Positions 8,758 through 21,000 of a stretch of DNA of 21,907 bases are shown piece by piece. Both the position numbers and the translations under genes were made by a program. The stretch's first letter is position 1. Each line of letters starts with the position of its first letter. Under the pieces are notes generated by a model. That model was not told where the DNA came from. It worked only from the letters and a program-made list of their open reading frames with translations, and searched no databases. Source of the stretch: Isoetes engelmannii (Eukaryota; Streptophyta; Lycopodiopsida; Isoetales; Isoetaceae); assembly GCA_011763485.2 (NCBI GenBank), contig JAANSK020262938.1:1-21907 (forward strand). The letters are read 5' to 3'.

Positions 8758-9450
8758 TAAGGCTATATCTGCTTTATGACTAATCCTGGCCCCCAGGGCC
8801 ATGACAAACCTAGAATATTCTAAGGCTAAATCTTAGTCGTCATGATGGAAACCCTAAAACTGGAATACCAACATATAAAAACACACCTAAAAAATAAGCT
8901 TACCCAATGAAAACTTAATTTATCTTAACGATAAAAGAATACAAGTTCCTAACAACTAGAACTGTATCCATCTTGACAAATACAAGTACATTAGCACCTC
9001 TTCTTGGAATGAATAAATAATTAGCATCTTATTCTTTTGAACAACATGAACTTGAATAAGCTCCTTGGGAATCAAACCCAAGTGTTGTCAGAATTCAAAT
9101 TATACCTAGCGTCATGCTCAATGCTCCAGGATTCTGCTTCGCCATGATCCAACGCTACCTGCAAAGTCACAACAATTCCACGAACTCCATATCCCATCTC
9201 CATCCCGAACCTCATCCTCTCCATCCCCAATCTCATCCATTCTTACCATTCTTTTCCAGGTCACTATCAAATTGTGGTCGCACCATCAACTTGCCATCAC
9301 AATTTGCAAACAGAACCAACAAACTAAACTTAAAAAATAAAACACATATTAAAATCAAAGAGAGTTCCCAGTTTAGTTCAGGTGCCCATTCATGCCAGAG
9401 CGCCACATGATGTGATACCTCCTCATGTTCATGTGCATCACAGCTCTAGC
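8758..9450. other. Intergenic, nothing recognised
   Basis: AT-rich sequence follows the palindrome. A pyrimidine-rich patch around 9180-9260 (CATCC and CTCCATC runs) gives a spurious plus-strand frame. No RNA gene or element end could be identified. Confidence 0.5.
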
Positions 9451-9459
9451 TCTACTAAG

Positions 9460-10290
9460 AGTTGCTCTCGTAATTATAGTTTGACTGACAGACGACCATC
9501 TTCCACCCACATCCATACACGTGAGCCAGAGGTCTATGCCTCAAATTTATATTGCTCATCATATCAGACAGATGACCAACAAAAGCAGATAATATGCCAA
9601 AGAGGCCATCCACATTCAAAAGTTCCTCAATCTCTAATATGAGCACATCAGACTCCAGATTCATATGCACAGGGACATTAGGATTCTGGTTAAGGGGATT
9701 GAAAGCATCAAGAAGCTTAGGGAAGAGCACAGTGAAACCAGGCACTAATCTGGAACCAATGAGATTAACTGGCCTTGCAATTTCAACTGGATCGAGAACC
9801 ATAGAGCTTTCTTCCTCAGAAAACCTGTCTGCAAGCAAGAACTATAAACACAAGTAACACATCCAAAAAATTAGCAAAATCTTCAAAAACCAGTACAAGG
9901 CCTCCACTACATGAAGCCAAATCATTGTGGGTAAAGGAACCGTCGTCTTTAGTAGAAACCACAGCAGACCAAGGCAGGGACAACATGCAAAACACAAAAC
10001 AACAACCTACACCAGACCAAATGGATAAGATCTTACCGGAGGTTTTTTTTTGTGGCAAGGAAGGCACAGGTTTGGGCAGATCGTGTCATGCATCCCATCC
10101 AGTCAAATACCAAGCGTACAATTTTGCCCTAAAGTTTTCCCACAAATACGCAATGGTTTGGTTCAAAAAAACCCAAAAATCACACATGCAAACCCATACG
10201 GTTTGCAAATGGGGCAGTTTTGTCTTTGTAGGTAGGTTTATGGAGGAATGAAAAGAAGATGCCATTATTGAACAGGAGGTCATGGACATC
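9460..10290 (-). other. Unrecognised minus-strand gene candidate, possibly with transit peptide
   Basis: Several features suggest a spliced gene or its remnant. A start at about 10290 reads MMSMTSCSIMASSFHSSINL, a Ser/Thr-rich, acid-poor stretch like a plastid transit peptide. A donor-like site GTAAGATC lies near 10033. Further on, GTACTGG (about 9896) and a branch-point plus TTGCTTGCAG acceptor (about 9835) bound a plausible 60-bp intron. After it an open stretch of about 115 codons (9840-9480) reads RFSEEESSMVLDPVEIARPV and later LESDVLILEIEELLNVDGL. The composition is protein-like, but I do not recognise the family and could not fix all exon joins. No function is proposed. Confidence 0.3.
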
Positions 10291-11818
10291 ATAAGAATAA
10301 ATGAATAAATGTAACTCTATTTATAAGTTTATGAGAGAAGGATTATGAGTTTTTCATTTCAGTATTTTCAGAAGGAAAAAAAAAGATCGTTATGCATTTA
10401 TGAGTTGTACTATATAGATTGCGTTTGCAAATGTAAGTGGAACTTCTTGTTATGAACGTCGTAAGTGAAACTTGCTGTTATGTGTTCATCAAAATTAAGA
10501 AATTTGTTTTCGAAAAATTATTACTCTTTGGTTGATTTAATTTTTCGAAGGAAATTTTTGGAACAATTGGGAACATGGCAGGGATCTTCCCACTAAAATG
10601 TTGGTTTTCCGAATACTTTAAACAAACAGGGGAAATTATCCAAAGGGTTTTAAAAGTTTCGCGCACACTTGGACCATAGCATTCAAAAACCTCCCCCCTA
10701 TTTCTGAAGTTCCCAAGCCGGATTTTGAAGTTGACCTCCAATTTAAAAGGTGGTTAATGCTGCCTTCGAGCTGGTTATGTGCAATAACCTGCGAGAAGGT
10801 TTCCAAATTATCTTTACTATGATTTCGTCAATGGTGAGGCGGAGAAATAGGGGGTTTAGGGTTTCGGTTTTTTTTTTTTGCTGGGGAAGGAATGGTATAA
10901 TTATGGAATTTCTGGGCACCTGTTGCCCGAGCATGACGTGCGGAGAAGCGCAAGATTCCGTGGACCATGGCTCGCTATGCAAGCTTTTGCTGGAACTAGG
11001 AAAATCTAGACTGTAAGAGCGCCAGTTTCTTGCTGCAGATCTCTTGCTTGCACAGTCTAAGGCAGCCGAAAGAAGCAATGGAGTCCTGCTTATTCTCGAT
11101 TGGTTTTGCTCACATGGCGGGCGCAGAAGAGAATGGTGGCCTCGCATGATGCAAGCTGGCCGGAGCAGAGCAGCAATCAGTGCTTTCAAGCACCGACCCT
11201 GCCTTTTTCTCAGATGGTGGGCTGGCTCAGGACGGCCAGCTTTCTTGCGTTTGTTCCAGCAGGCCTACTCATGTTGTGCTTAGTGTTTGCTTGCAGGTTG
11301 CACTGCCAGGCTTCTTAGCCAGGCTCCTATGGTGCTTCTAATGTATTTTGATGTTGTCTAGTGCTGCCAAGATGCAAAGGGTTCAAATCCCATTATGAAT
11401 CCGATTCCGAGATGCTTCTGTGTAGCTATGGTTTTAGTTTTGAGAAGAGGCCCGTTTTTTTGTTCGTTCTTTATTTCTGTTCTTGTTTCTGCCTCTGAAT
11501 GTCGTAGCTTGTAGCAGCAGGAGGAGCTCCAACGTTCCGGTGCTACCTGTGCATTGCGCACAAAGTGCTACATATCTTGATACTATACGGCCATTTTTTA
11601 GTCTACGAGGGTGTGAGGTGTAAAATCCTCACACCTTGATTTGGAATATTTTGGGAATTAAACCTGGATCCAATGATCCAACTAAAACGAGGAGTGTGCG
11701 AGGCCAGGAGGCCGAGAAGGTTATGCACAAAACCAGCGAGAACGCAGCATTGACCGCCTTAAATCATGGATGGAGCATGTTATCTTCATCACAATCGCAA
11801 TAAGACAATACTATTACA
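10291..11818. other. Intergenic; telo-box-like motif and a hairpin, no gene
   Basis: Open frames here have no recognisable product. AAACCCTAAACCC occurs on the minus strand at about 10852-10864, a telo-box-like motif common in plant promoters and 5' leaders, so a promoter firing leftward is possible. A perfect 9-bp stem, GGTGTGAGG / CCTCACACC, with an 8-nt loop lies at 11610-11635. Confidence 0.4.
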
Positions 11819-11886
11819 AGATGCTTGAATAATATTATGCAAGACTGAAATAAGATGCTTGAATAACATTATCCAGGACCGAAATA
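11819..11886. repeat. 34-bp tandem repeat, two copies
   Basis: Two adjacent copies of a unit starting AAGATGCTTGAATAA and ending GAAAT (11819-11852 and 11853-11886) match at about 30 of 34 positions. They lie about 150-215 bp past the PDS5 stop codon and may be within its 3' UTR. Confidence 0.85.
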
Positions 11887-11963
11887 AGCTCTTATATATT
11901 ACAAAATTTTGATGACAAGCCATTTGCCCAAGGTTGGCTTTTGTTTGTGACCATTGTGCTTGT

Positions 11964-12021
11964 TTCCTTGTAATGTAGCAGATTGGATCGGGTTCCTTGT
12001 AATGTAGCAGATTGGACTGGG
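11964..12021. repeat. 29-bp tandem repeat, two copies
   Basis: Two copies of a unit starting TTCCTTGTAATGTAGCAGA follow each other with a period of 29 bp, with only a few differences. They sit just 12 bp beyond the PDS5 stop codon (12034-12036 on the minus strand), so they are in its 3' UTR. Confidence 0.88.
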
Positions 12022-12033
12022 TTGCAGGAATTA

Positions 12034-12079
12034 TCAGCTTCTTCTTCTTCTCTTTCGCTTTTTTGCAGACTCAACAGAC
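12034..12079 (-). other. PDS5 last exon with basic nuclear-localisation tail
   Basis: The final 46 nt encode SVESAKKRKRRRRS and a TGA stop. The KKRKRRRR cluster is a classical monopartite nuclear localisation signal by composition. The exon joins the preceding one across AAG|GTTATG and GACAG|GTCTG in matching phase. Confidence 0.85.
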
Positions 12080-15000
12080 CTGTCACAAGCATAGAATTTG
12101 TTACGGGTAAGCTACATAATTGTTTACTTAATAACTGTAGAAAGAAAACATAACCTTGATGGTGGTGCTTCTAATTCCCAACGCTCTTTAGTGAGATCTA
12201 ATACTTCCTCCTCCTTATCATCATATATGATCTAGAACCCACAAAGGGTATATATAAGTGAATGAAAGTTAGCATATAAGAATAAGAAACTGCTAACACA
12301 GTAGAGACAGTTACTGTATGTAAGCTTTTTTGAGAATTGTAGCTGCTTATGGTGCCAGTGTAGTAACTGGAGCAAATTAGCAGTCCAAAAGTTAGTAACT
12401 AAATAGACATGATCAGAATGAAATGTAGTACTTGTACCCACCATTTATCCAAGGGCCACCATATTTTAATACGTTGCCCTACCTCAATTGTTGATCTATT
12501 ATTCTCATTCCCATTTTGACCAGTATTCTAAGGATGAGAAATCATAGCACAATTAATTAGTGTATACATCATCAAGATAATGGACATAATCACATCAGTC
12601 ACCTGAATAGGCATGGGAGTTTGGTCAGTCTTCTGCAAGGAATCTTGCAATGTCCTCGAAGGGCTACCGTGCTCTGCACCGTTAACCTTTGGAAATAATC
12701 ATGCATCATAGGTCAAGGGGTCAACCAAAAATCAATGATTCAACCACAAAAGCCCAAACACTGCATTACCGTTTTAGATGGCAAATCGATTTCGGATGAC
12801 GGTTCTATAATTTTAACTTTTAAAAATCCTCGACTTGTCAAATTTGTTTGGTTCCGTACTGTTCTTGTATATACTGCACGGTTCTGATTGTCCTCCCTTA
12901 CCTTTGTTGCTAGGTCAATATTATTGCTATTATCACTTTCCAGAACATCATTTTCCACATGTTCAGCAGATTGGATTTGCTGTTCGACAACTCCTTCTTT
13001 CATATGTCTTATGTCAACTTGCTCTGAAGATATTGACTCACAATTTCTGTCATCCAATTCCAGCCCTGGATTATGCTCGTTAATCATAGCCCTATCTGAT
13101 TTTGCAGCAGCCCTTCTCTTACGCAAAGTCATCGTTGAAGGCTGATCAAACGGCCTCTTGCCCTTCCTTCCTTTCACTCTTTTGCCAGGCAACTGCCCCA
13201 TGCTCTCTAAACGAGACTCTTGATGTCCATTAACTGTAGGGCCTTCTAATTCTAATTCTTGTTCTCTGCTTTCCTCACTAAGGCTTACTAGAGGATCCAC
13301 TGCCATTCCCTTCAGGTTATCAAGATAAAAATCTGTATCTGAGACACGTTTTCCTTTATCTGCAGTTTCTCCATCTATATCGCTTAGAGGTCCAGTTTCT
13401 CTATACTCATGAAGCTGAACAAACAAATCAACACAAAGTAATGCATATATTAAGCTTTCTAAACCTTCTACCGAAAAAGGGCTTTACCTTTACCTCAGCA
13501 GGCTTGAAGAACCCCTTCGGAACCAAAAAGCTAGAGCTAGATATTTCTTGTCTAAGCTCTGCACATGCAATTTCTTTCACAAGCAGTTCGGCAACGTCAC
13601 AAAGCAGACGGATACCCTGCAGAAAAAGAAGATAAAGCTCTGAGACCCTCCATGTACTAAGCTAAATAAGACGGAATACCTCTGTCCGAGGAACTTTCTC
13701 TGCATCTTCTGCCAGTTTAACCATCTTAAGTACTTGCAGAATTGAACATGAATTCTGATCCACCTCCTCACTTACGACAGCTTCAATAAAGAAGCGCAAC
13801 TGGCTACACCCATGCAAAAATTCAAAAATGAAGAATCAAGATTAAATGGTAATCAAATAATTTCAGTGGATTACCAGCGGAATGGCTCCATTGCCTGAGT
13901 ATCACAAGTGGATGATGGGAAGGATGGATGGTGTGCAAGGGCATGCAAAAGGTAGGTCAAGAAATATCCAGGATGGTAGATCAATAATGATGCATTGGGT
14001 GCCTCATATAAGTTGGAACTCCTCAGCTGCATTTCCCTCTGACACATTCCAACAAAAGTTTTTAGATACAACTTGGCCTGCAGTTAAAAACTCAAGATTA
14101 GGAAACCAATGCATCTGCCACGATCTGGTGAAATTTCATGAACTGGCAGTACATCATTACGGATATCCTCTTCAGCCTCCGTTGCACACAGGGCAAACGT
14201 TATGCCATATTTAAGTGGGAGGACATAGCCCTTCAGATACTCTTGTGCCTTTGAAAGATAATGGTAACGGACTTCTCGACACGGATCCTGATATTTATTC
14301 AACACGGAGGCGATGATCAGAGAAGTTGAAATCAACAAACGATCAAATATACAAAGGGAAATAACTTTGGAAAGCCATACTGGGCAATAGCTAGCTTGAA
14401 GAAGAAAAGAGCAATATACCATATTTGCTGTATCTTTTAATTTTAATACGGAAAAAAAATATAAAATGCCCCTTATGTTTTGACGAATTTCACCTCAGTG
14501 CAAAAGACAGTTCGTGCCTTCCTTTGAGGAACCGTGAATATGAATAGACGATTTGCCAAAAAGGTGCCATCGGCATCTCTTGAAGAAGGGCATTTCAAAA
14601 AAGACGAATAACTGGAGGGCATTTGGTAAAACTTAAAATTCTACACAGGGATATACGTTGACGAAGGGCATCTCAAAAAATTCTCAAAACTCAGAGGCAT
14701 CTGGTGAAATTCGTCAGAACATACGGGTATTTGTAGTTTTTCCTTTTATTGATGACAGTTGCCCAAGCTTAAATAAGGATACTCATTAGTAAAGTCTCGA
14801 AAAACTGTGTAGATAAGTATGACATTATTTTATCCAGATCACTAAATTACCTAACCAACCTTGGTATTTATTTATGTCTATAATACGTCTAGAAGATAAA
14901 CAAAAAGGGAAGAGGAGCAAAACAACTTAGTGGCAGGAAGTCAAAGACTCATTTTCACTCACTCAAGCAACGAAATATATTGAAAAATAGTCAGGAACAA

Positions 15001-18000
15001 ACTCAAAAGGAGCCCTGCTACCAACTTCTTTGTCCACGAGAATACCTGTCTGCATTGGATGCAAACGGGAGTGCATTACATCACAGACAGGTCACTATAC
15101 TATACTAAACTAATATGCAGACATACAATTAACTCATTTTCTTGTTTACACTAGAAGAAATGCAGCCTCTTATTCCAGAAGCCACCAACCTGGATAGTAT
15201 GGATGACCAAATGGAAAATCTCTGGCGGAATCTGTGAATCCCAACGATTTGCAAGTTTCAACATGGCTTTTGCTGCCTCTAGGCGGAGATGAGCTTTATC
15301 AATACCACTGCAGCAAATTTCAGTAGAAAGATTCATCTAACAGTTTCTCAATTTATTACTGATCGCTGCTGGAAAAACTGACATACCTTGACTTTATGTT
15401 ATTGTTAACCTCGCCAACTTGAATAATTTGACTCAGGATTGAGAATACATGCTCCAACCTTTTCTTCTCCATATGAATTGTTGGCTCATCGGGCAGAAGG
15501 CGTTTCACCAAAACTTTCAGCCCACAAATCTGAGTCACAATAAGCACAAAGAACTAACTCATACAAGCAATCTTCTTTGTTGACATTTTAAAGTTCCTGC
15601 AAAGATTCTCTATGTTACTTTTATTCTGGCACGGTTGGGTGTTGTCACTAGATAGTAGCTCTGACTGGCAGATACAATAGTTTTTCCTTTTTCCAAATTC
15701 GCACTGACTTATTCATATTTAAGGTGCCAATTTTCAGGCATATATGAAAATGATCTGCCTTTCCCTAGGTAACATTCTTTGAAAATGTTATCAACTATCC
15801 TTTACAGAATAAAAAATGTTTGTCCCAATTCTTAGCACTAGAGAAAATGACAAACTACTTCAGCAATTCACGGGGCCAATAACATCTGAATTTGCATCTA
15901 ATAATTTCAACACCTACTTGACTTAAAGGGAGATCTACTCTTCCCATTCTGAGTCATTGTGTTTTGACAAAATTCTCTAAAAAGGGTGGCACCAACCATT
16001 CCCTTTGAGACGCATACAAAGTCCAATAGTGTGCAAATTTCAAAAACCATCTACCTTTAGTTTGCACAAATCGCTTATGGCATCCCAATCAGGGCTTTCA
16101 GACAGCAAAGGGACCACCTGAAAGGTGAAGGAACGGTAAAAAGACATTTAATGGACGGCAAAAATCATTGCTCCAGATAAACCACGTACATTACTTCGAT
16201 GTAGTAAATCCTTAACCACAAAGTGGAAAACCCTCTCTTCCTCAGCTTCGAAGAGTACTGTCGCATGCTGTGCAAAAGATCCTAAGGAGCATAATATTGT
16301 TGGAAGATTCGCATGGCTCTCCAACGAGTCACAAAGTTGCTGAAAAATACCCCACTTCTGCGTTGTCAATGTACTTAAACTCGTTTCCCAACAATACAAA
16401 TGAAATAAAAGCAACCAAGTTTCCCAACAATACAAACGAAATAAAAGCAACCGAACCTTATAGATACTTGTTAAGTCTGTGCAGTCCGGCGACAAGGAAA
16501 TTAATGCATGTGCTGCATATTTGGCCTGTCTACAATCTCCCTCAAAACACAATCTTTTGAGCATGCCCATAATATCTTGACACAAGGCTTGGCTGCACAC
16601 AAGAATCATGTCATCTAAGTCATTAACATTTCAAAGTATAAAGACAACAAGACCACATAATCCCAAGCCGATTTGCATCAACTAAAAGCACAATAAACTA
16701 GGGACAAAATGGGATTCTCGAGTAAACTACTATCATGAATGAAGTATTTTTCAACTATTCATCAAGTGACCTAAACTGTTTGATACGTAAAAATGCTCTG
16801 AGTACTCAGGTGCCATACTTCCAAGGTAGCAGTCCCTGCTCATGATTGAAAGTGCCTAAATTGTCATATTATATATAATTGGCTAGAGGAAATTTCTACA
16901 CGGCTCCCTGCTGCTGAAGTTTTATGTTCCTGTTCCTTAAATACCAGGTCAGATACCTTGCCTGGAAAGTAGCATATGTTAGACTAAAAGTCCATAACTC
17001 TCATCTTGCATAAGGAATTTATATAAGCCACTGATTATCAAAGCGTTCATATGACAGACTGTATGATCTATATTATTAAACAGACTGTATAATTCATATT
17101 ATATCATACATTTTGGAAATCACTTATTCTGAGCACTAACCTATGGAGGCAAAAATCGAAGATTAACAGGCGGATAACAAGCTTGCTTACCCTCTTATAC
17201 GTGTCAAGTTTTGAAAGATATAATGCCCCGCTTTAGATAAGATGTCAACGACATTCTCCATAAGAGAAGCATTGCCCTTATGACGTAACAGCTCTAACAG
17301 ATCTGCCTCTGTTCCATCCACTAGCATGGGGAAGAATCCGACAATAATCTGCGTGTTGCAGCACCACATCAAAAGCATTGGTAGTGGATCTTGCAGTATA
17401 TCCCTACACAGTCAAATCTGTATGGCATCAAGATGACAACACAGCTCTACCAAGATGGAAACCTTACCGAAAGCAGCGATAATCCTGCAGCTGCCTCTTC
17501 TTCATTACCCACGAGCTTCAGCCGACAAACCTCATCTAATATCGCTCTCACATGTTCCTTTCCAAAAAGGATATAGGAGCATTTCATAGCCAACTCATTC
17601 ATAAAATCATTATGGAAAAGTTTGCTCTCCCTTAAATCATCCTGTAACCAAAGATAAATATCCACATTGTAGTCTTTGAATGCTTGGTACACAAGACAGA
17701 ACCAGCTTACTTGGATCTTAATGGAATCAGAAAAACTTGTGTTAGGGTCTAACAACTTCTGCAGGGACCCAAAGGTATTTTCATCTCTCAGCTGATAGAG
17801 TTTGTCCAAATGTTCCTCAGCATTAGCAGGGTTCACAAAGGATGCTGCTATAAGTTTCACAGAACTACGTATTCTTCTCTCAATGGTTGGACCATGCTCA
17901 CTCTGTAAGAAAAGTATTCTTCTCAACTCATGAAAGGCAGTATGAGGAGAAGTTGATTGGAAACAAAAAGATGCAAAAACCTTCAAACTGTCTTGCATGT

Positions 18001-21000
18001 CGAGGAACCTTTTCATTTCACGCTGTAACCTGCAAATGTAGAAGTTGAAAGGGATAAATTTACTTTAAAAAACATGCTTAGTGTTTGTGTAAAATGAGAA
18101 CCCAATGAAAATGTGAAAGACGGAAAACTGATATATAACTACCCACAGCAAAAACTTAATTGTAAGGTAAAACATTCTGGTCTGAGTCTTAAAATTATGG
18201 AGGTGTACAAGGTAGATTTCCACAGATCTTGGATTGGTCCAAGCACATAATACCACTTTGCAAAGACAGGTTTCCCAAGAGGTGATAGTCAGAAGCGATC
18301 GACACATGCACCCCTCGATGAAGTCACAGCATTTTAAGTTAGAAGAAAGTTCTCAGATATTGTAAAAGTAGCCTTCATGTTCCAGCTATAAAATGATCCA
18401 CCTTACAACGCCAAAGATCCAAAAGCCACAATGCAATGTGTTGGTCTTATCCTTCATGCACGCAACAATAACACACATATGATTCAGGTATATACGGCAT
18501 GTGCCTTTCCTTGGCTTGTTCACGGGATGGACCTATCAAAACATATATGTCTTCTACAAATTTGTCCGCAAAGGTTCTGCAAATATCTGAATGTTCAATT
18601 ATTCTCCACGCACTGTTGTTTTAATTGTGCATGCCAATGTAGGGATTCATATGCAAAGCTAAAGGCCAACATTCTGAGCAATCCATTTGATATAGAGAGA
18701 ATTTATCTATACCTCTGCTTTTGAGCAAGGACACATTCCAGAGCTTTCTTATCACAAATATCAAATGCTGAAGACATCAATAGCCAATGACGGACCCTCT
18801 CTTGCAGTGGGAGCCAATGGAAGATGCCTTCAGCAAGAACCAGTTCGACAGCTTGTGGCCTGAGACAGAAGATACCAAAGGTTGTTACCAACAAAAAATA
18901 GCAATTAAAATATTTACAAATAAACGCTTACTTAGCGGTTTCAATGTCACTGTTACAACACCATTTCAATATTCTCCTAGGTATCCATTCAAAATTATAA
19001 TCTAGCGGATTTTGGGCTTCGAAACAGTTCACACAATATTTTGCGTACAGTTCGATCAACTTTCTGTAGGCCGTCAACTTGACAGAGGGCTAAAAATACA
19101 GCAAACAAGTATGTCACTTTACATTTTGCACATATAGCTATTACATATGTAATTCCAGAGTCAACCTTCTTGTCATCAAGTTGTTCAGCAACCTGCGTTA
19201 TGACTTCAACAGAGTGAATTGTTTTACTAGCTGATAAGTCACATATTGTATTTATTGCCATGATTCGCACATCCTCATCAAAATCCAGAAGCCGCCGAAT
19301 AAGGGCATCTTCAACACGTATCAAAAGAATATGCTTGTTACTGTGTGTAAACCTTGAAGGGAAGAATACTTCTAAAAAGCAGAATAAATTGCTCACTTAG
19401 AACCTGTGATAGCGAAGAATTATCCTGCAGGCATCCTCCAGCACAGTCAACTGCTGCCAGACGAATTTCAACATCGTTGTCATCAAAGCAATTCAAAAAC
19501 GCATGAAAGAGTTGCTGGCATTCTTGAGGGATTCTTTCAACTGGCAAAGCGAACATCCGTCCAAGAACATACACTGCTTTTTTACGCGCATCAGGCTGCC
19601 CAAACTGAATTGTGACAAGATAAGCATCTCAGCTTCAGTGTAGTTTATGAAACAGAACCAAACTAGAGACAAACCTGGAGCTCCTTTAGAACTATTGGAG
19701 CAACAGATGGCATCAATTTAAGGTCACAGCAGTATGACACATACAGATGCAATGGATAAATCTCTCTCGAATCTTCCTGGCGTGCAGTCTTGTCTTTCTC
19801 TTTTGATGGCAACAAGTCCTCGACATGAGGTTCAAGTTTTGAAGCACACTGGTGTAGCACACGCAAAGCTAATCTATGTGGTGGCGAAAAGAAGTTCTGC
19901 ATTGGCACACAGGAAGTAACGTGTAAAAAGTACATTCTGGTTTGATAATTCAAGAAAAACAACAAACCAGAAAAAGCAGAATTATGAACTATCCCCAAAG
20001 GGCAGGTATTTTTATCTATTGCCTCGCTGTACATGAAATATGAAAGAACGGGCTAGGGTTTATGAGACCGATTAATACAAAAGTAATCTTACACAGCTAG
20101 GATTTGCAGACTCAACAGCAGCTATTATAACAACTAGTACTTCCACTCCTTCCCTTTTACGATCAACTGCTCAATTCAGAATACCAGGAAAATGCACAGC
20201 TGTTTCAGCAAATCTACAGAGAAGGCCTAAATCAAACATCTTAGTGATCCATCCAATACCGTGCACAAGTTAGATCGAAGCAACTTGACAACTTTTTGTA
20301 ACATGTCATATCCTTCATTGATAACCAGCGCCATAATGGTAGCCATGGACCAAAACACAGATACAGGGTGCTCATTCCTGTAAATACATGTCCATGTCAG
20401 TTTTTAGAGCAACCAATGCAACGATATGTCTTGAACATATTAACCAACCACCTAGTCAATACAGTTCTACCCTGAAGTTTAAGTTGAAAGCAATTCCGTA
20501 AACCTACTAATCAGTATGAAGATTTGTATCAGAGTACAATGAGAATTGTTGATGAATTAAAAGCGTTTTGAAGATAGGAAATAAATTTTCTCCTTTAACG
20601 TTTGCCCCTATGCAGGAGTAACTTTAAAGTACCTGATACGCAAGAAGAAAGTTTTGAACATCTGAAAAATCAAGGTATCCAGCTCGAAATTCAACATAAT
20701 CATGCACAGCTGGACCTTTGCAACAGTCTCGAGAATAGTAACTCTCGTTTTGTATAAAGGGCTGGATATCTCGTCGAGTCCTTCAAATGCCTTCAAGATC
20801 AATCTAAATATTCCCTAACGTAGTTGTTTGAAACCCTTTTTAATACTTTCCCGTAGTAAATGAACGTGAAAAATGAAAACGTTAGTATGCATACCTTAAT
20901 TTGATCGTCTTCATATGGGGCATTTGGTGCTACAATACGCATAACCTCTGTGGTACAAGCCGCAATCCATACTTGCACTTCTGGATTTTTAGTTGTTAAA

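Larger units (their letters stand above)
12034..17348 (-). other. PDS5: PDS5 exons 13-28 (C-terminal half)
   Basis: Exon model on the minus strand: 13, 17191-17348; 14, 16457-16592; 15, 16190-16339; 16, 16055-16117; 17, 15387-15529; 18, 15190-15307; 19, 14153-14287; 20, 13875-14077; 21, 13680-13803; 22, 13494-13616; 23, 12770-13414; 24, 12603-12686; 25, 12442-12527; 26, 12315-12366; 27, 12155-12231; 28, 12034-12079. Exon 22 has a second donor 6 nt downstream (ending at 13488), which would add Val-Lys. The longest intron (14288-15189) carries a MITE-like insert. Confidence 0.86.

Noticed and set aside
10743-11189. 148-codon minus-strand frame
   Set aside because: Composition and sequence resemble nothing known, it overlaps equally long plus-strand frames, and it has no splice or promoter support as a gene.
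14960-15055. Possible PDS5 exon between exons 18 and 19
   Set aside because: Neither acceptor gives a family-like sequence, whereas exon 18 joins exon 19 (DPCREVRYHYLSKAQEYL) in phase with good homology.
20093-20180. Apparent extra PDS5 exon (minus strand, REGVEVLVVIIAAVESANPS)
   Set aside because: The phase does not fit the exon 4 end, and joining exon 4 directly to the exon at 19896 restores the family alignment.
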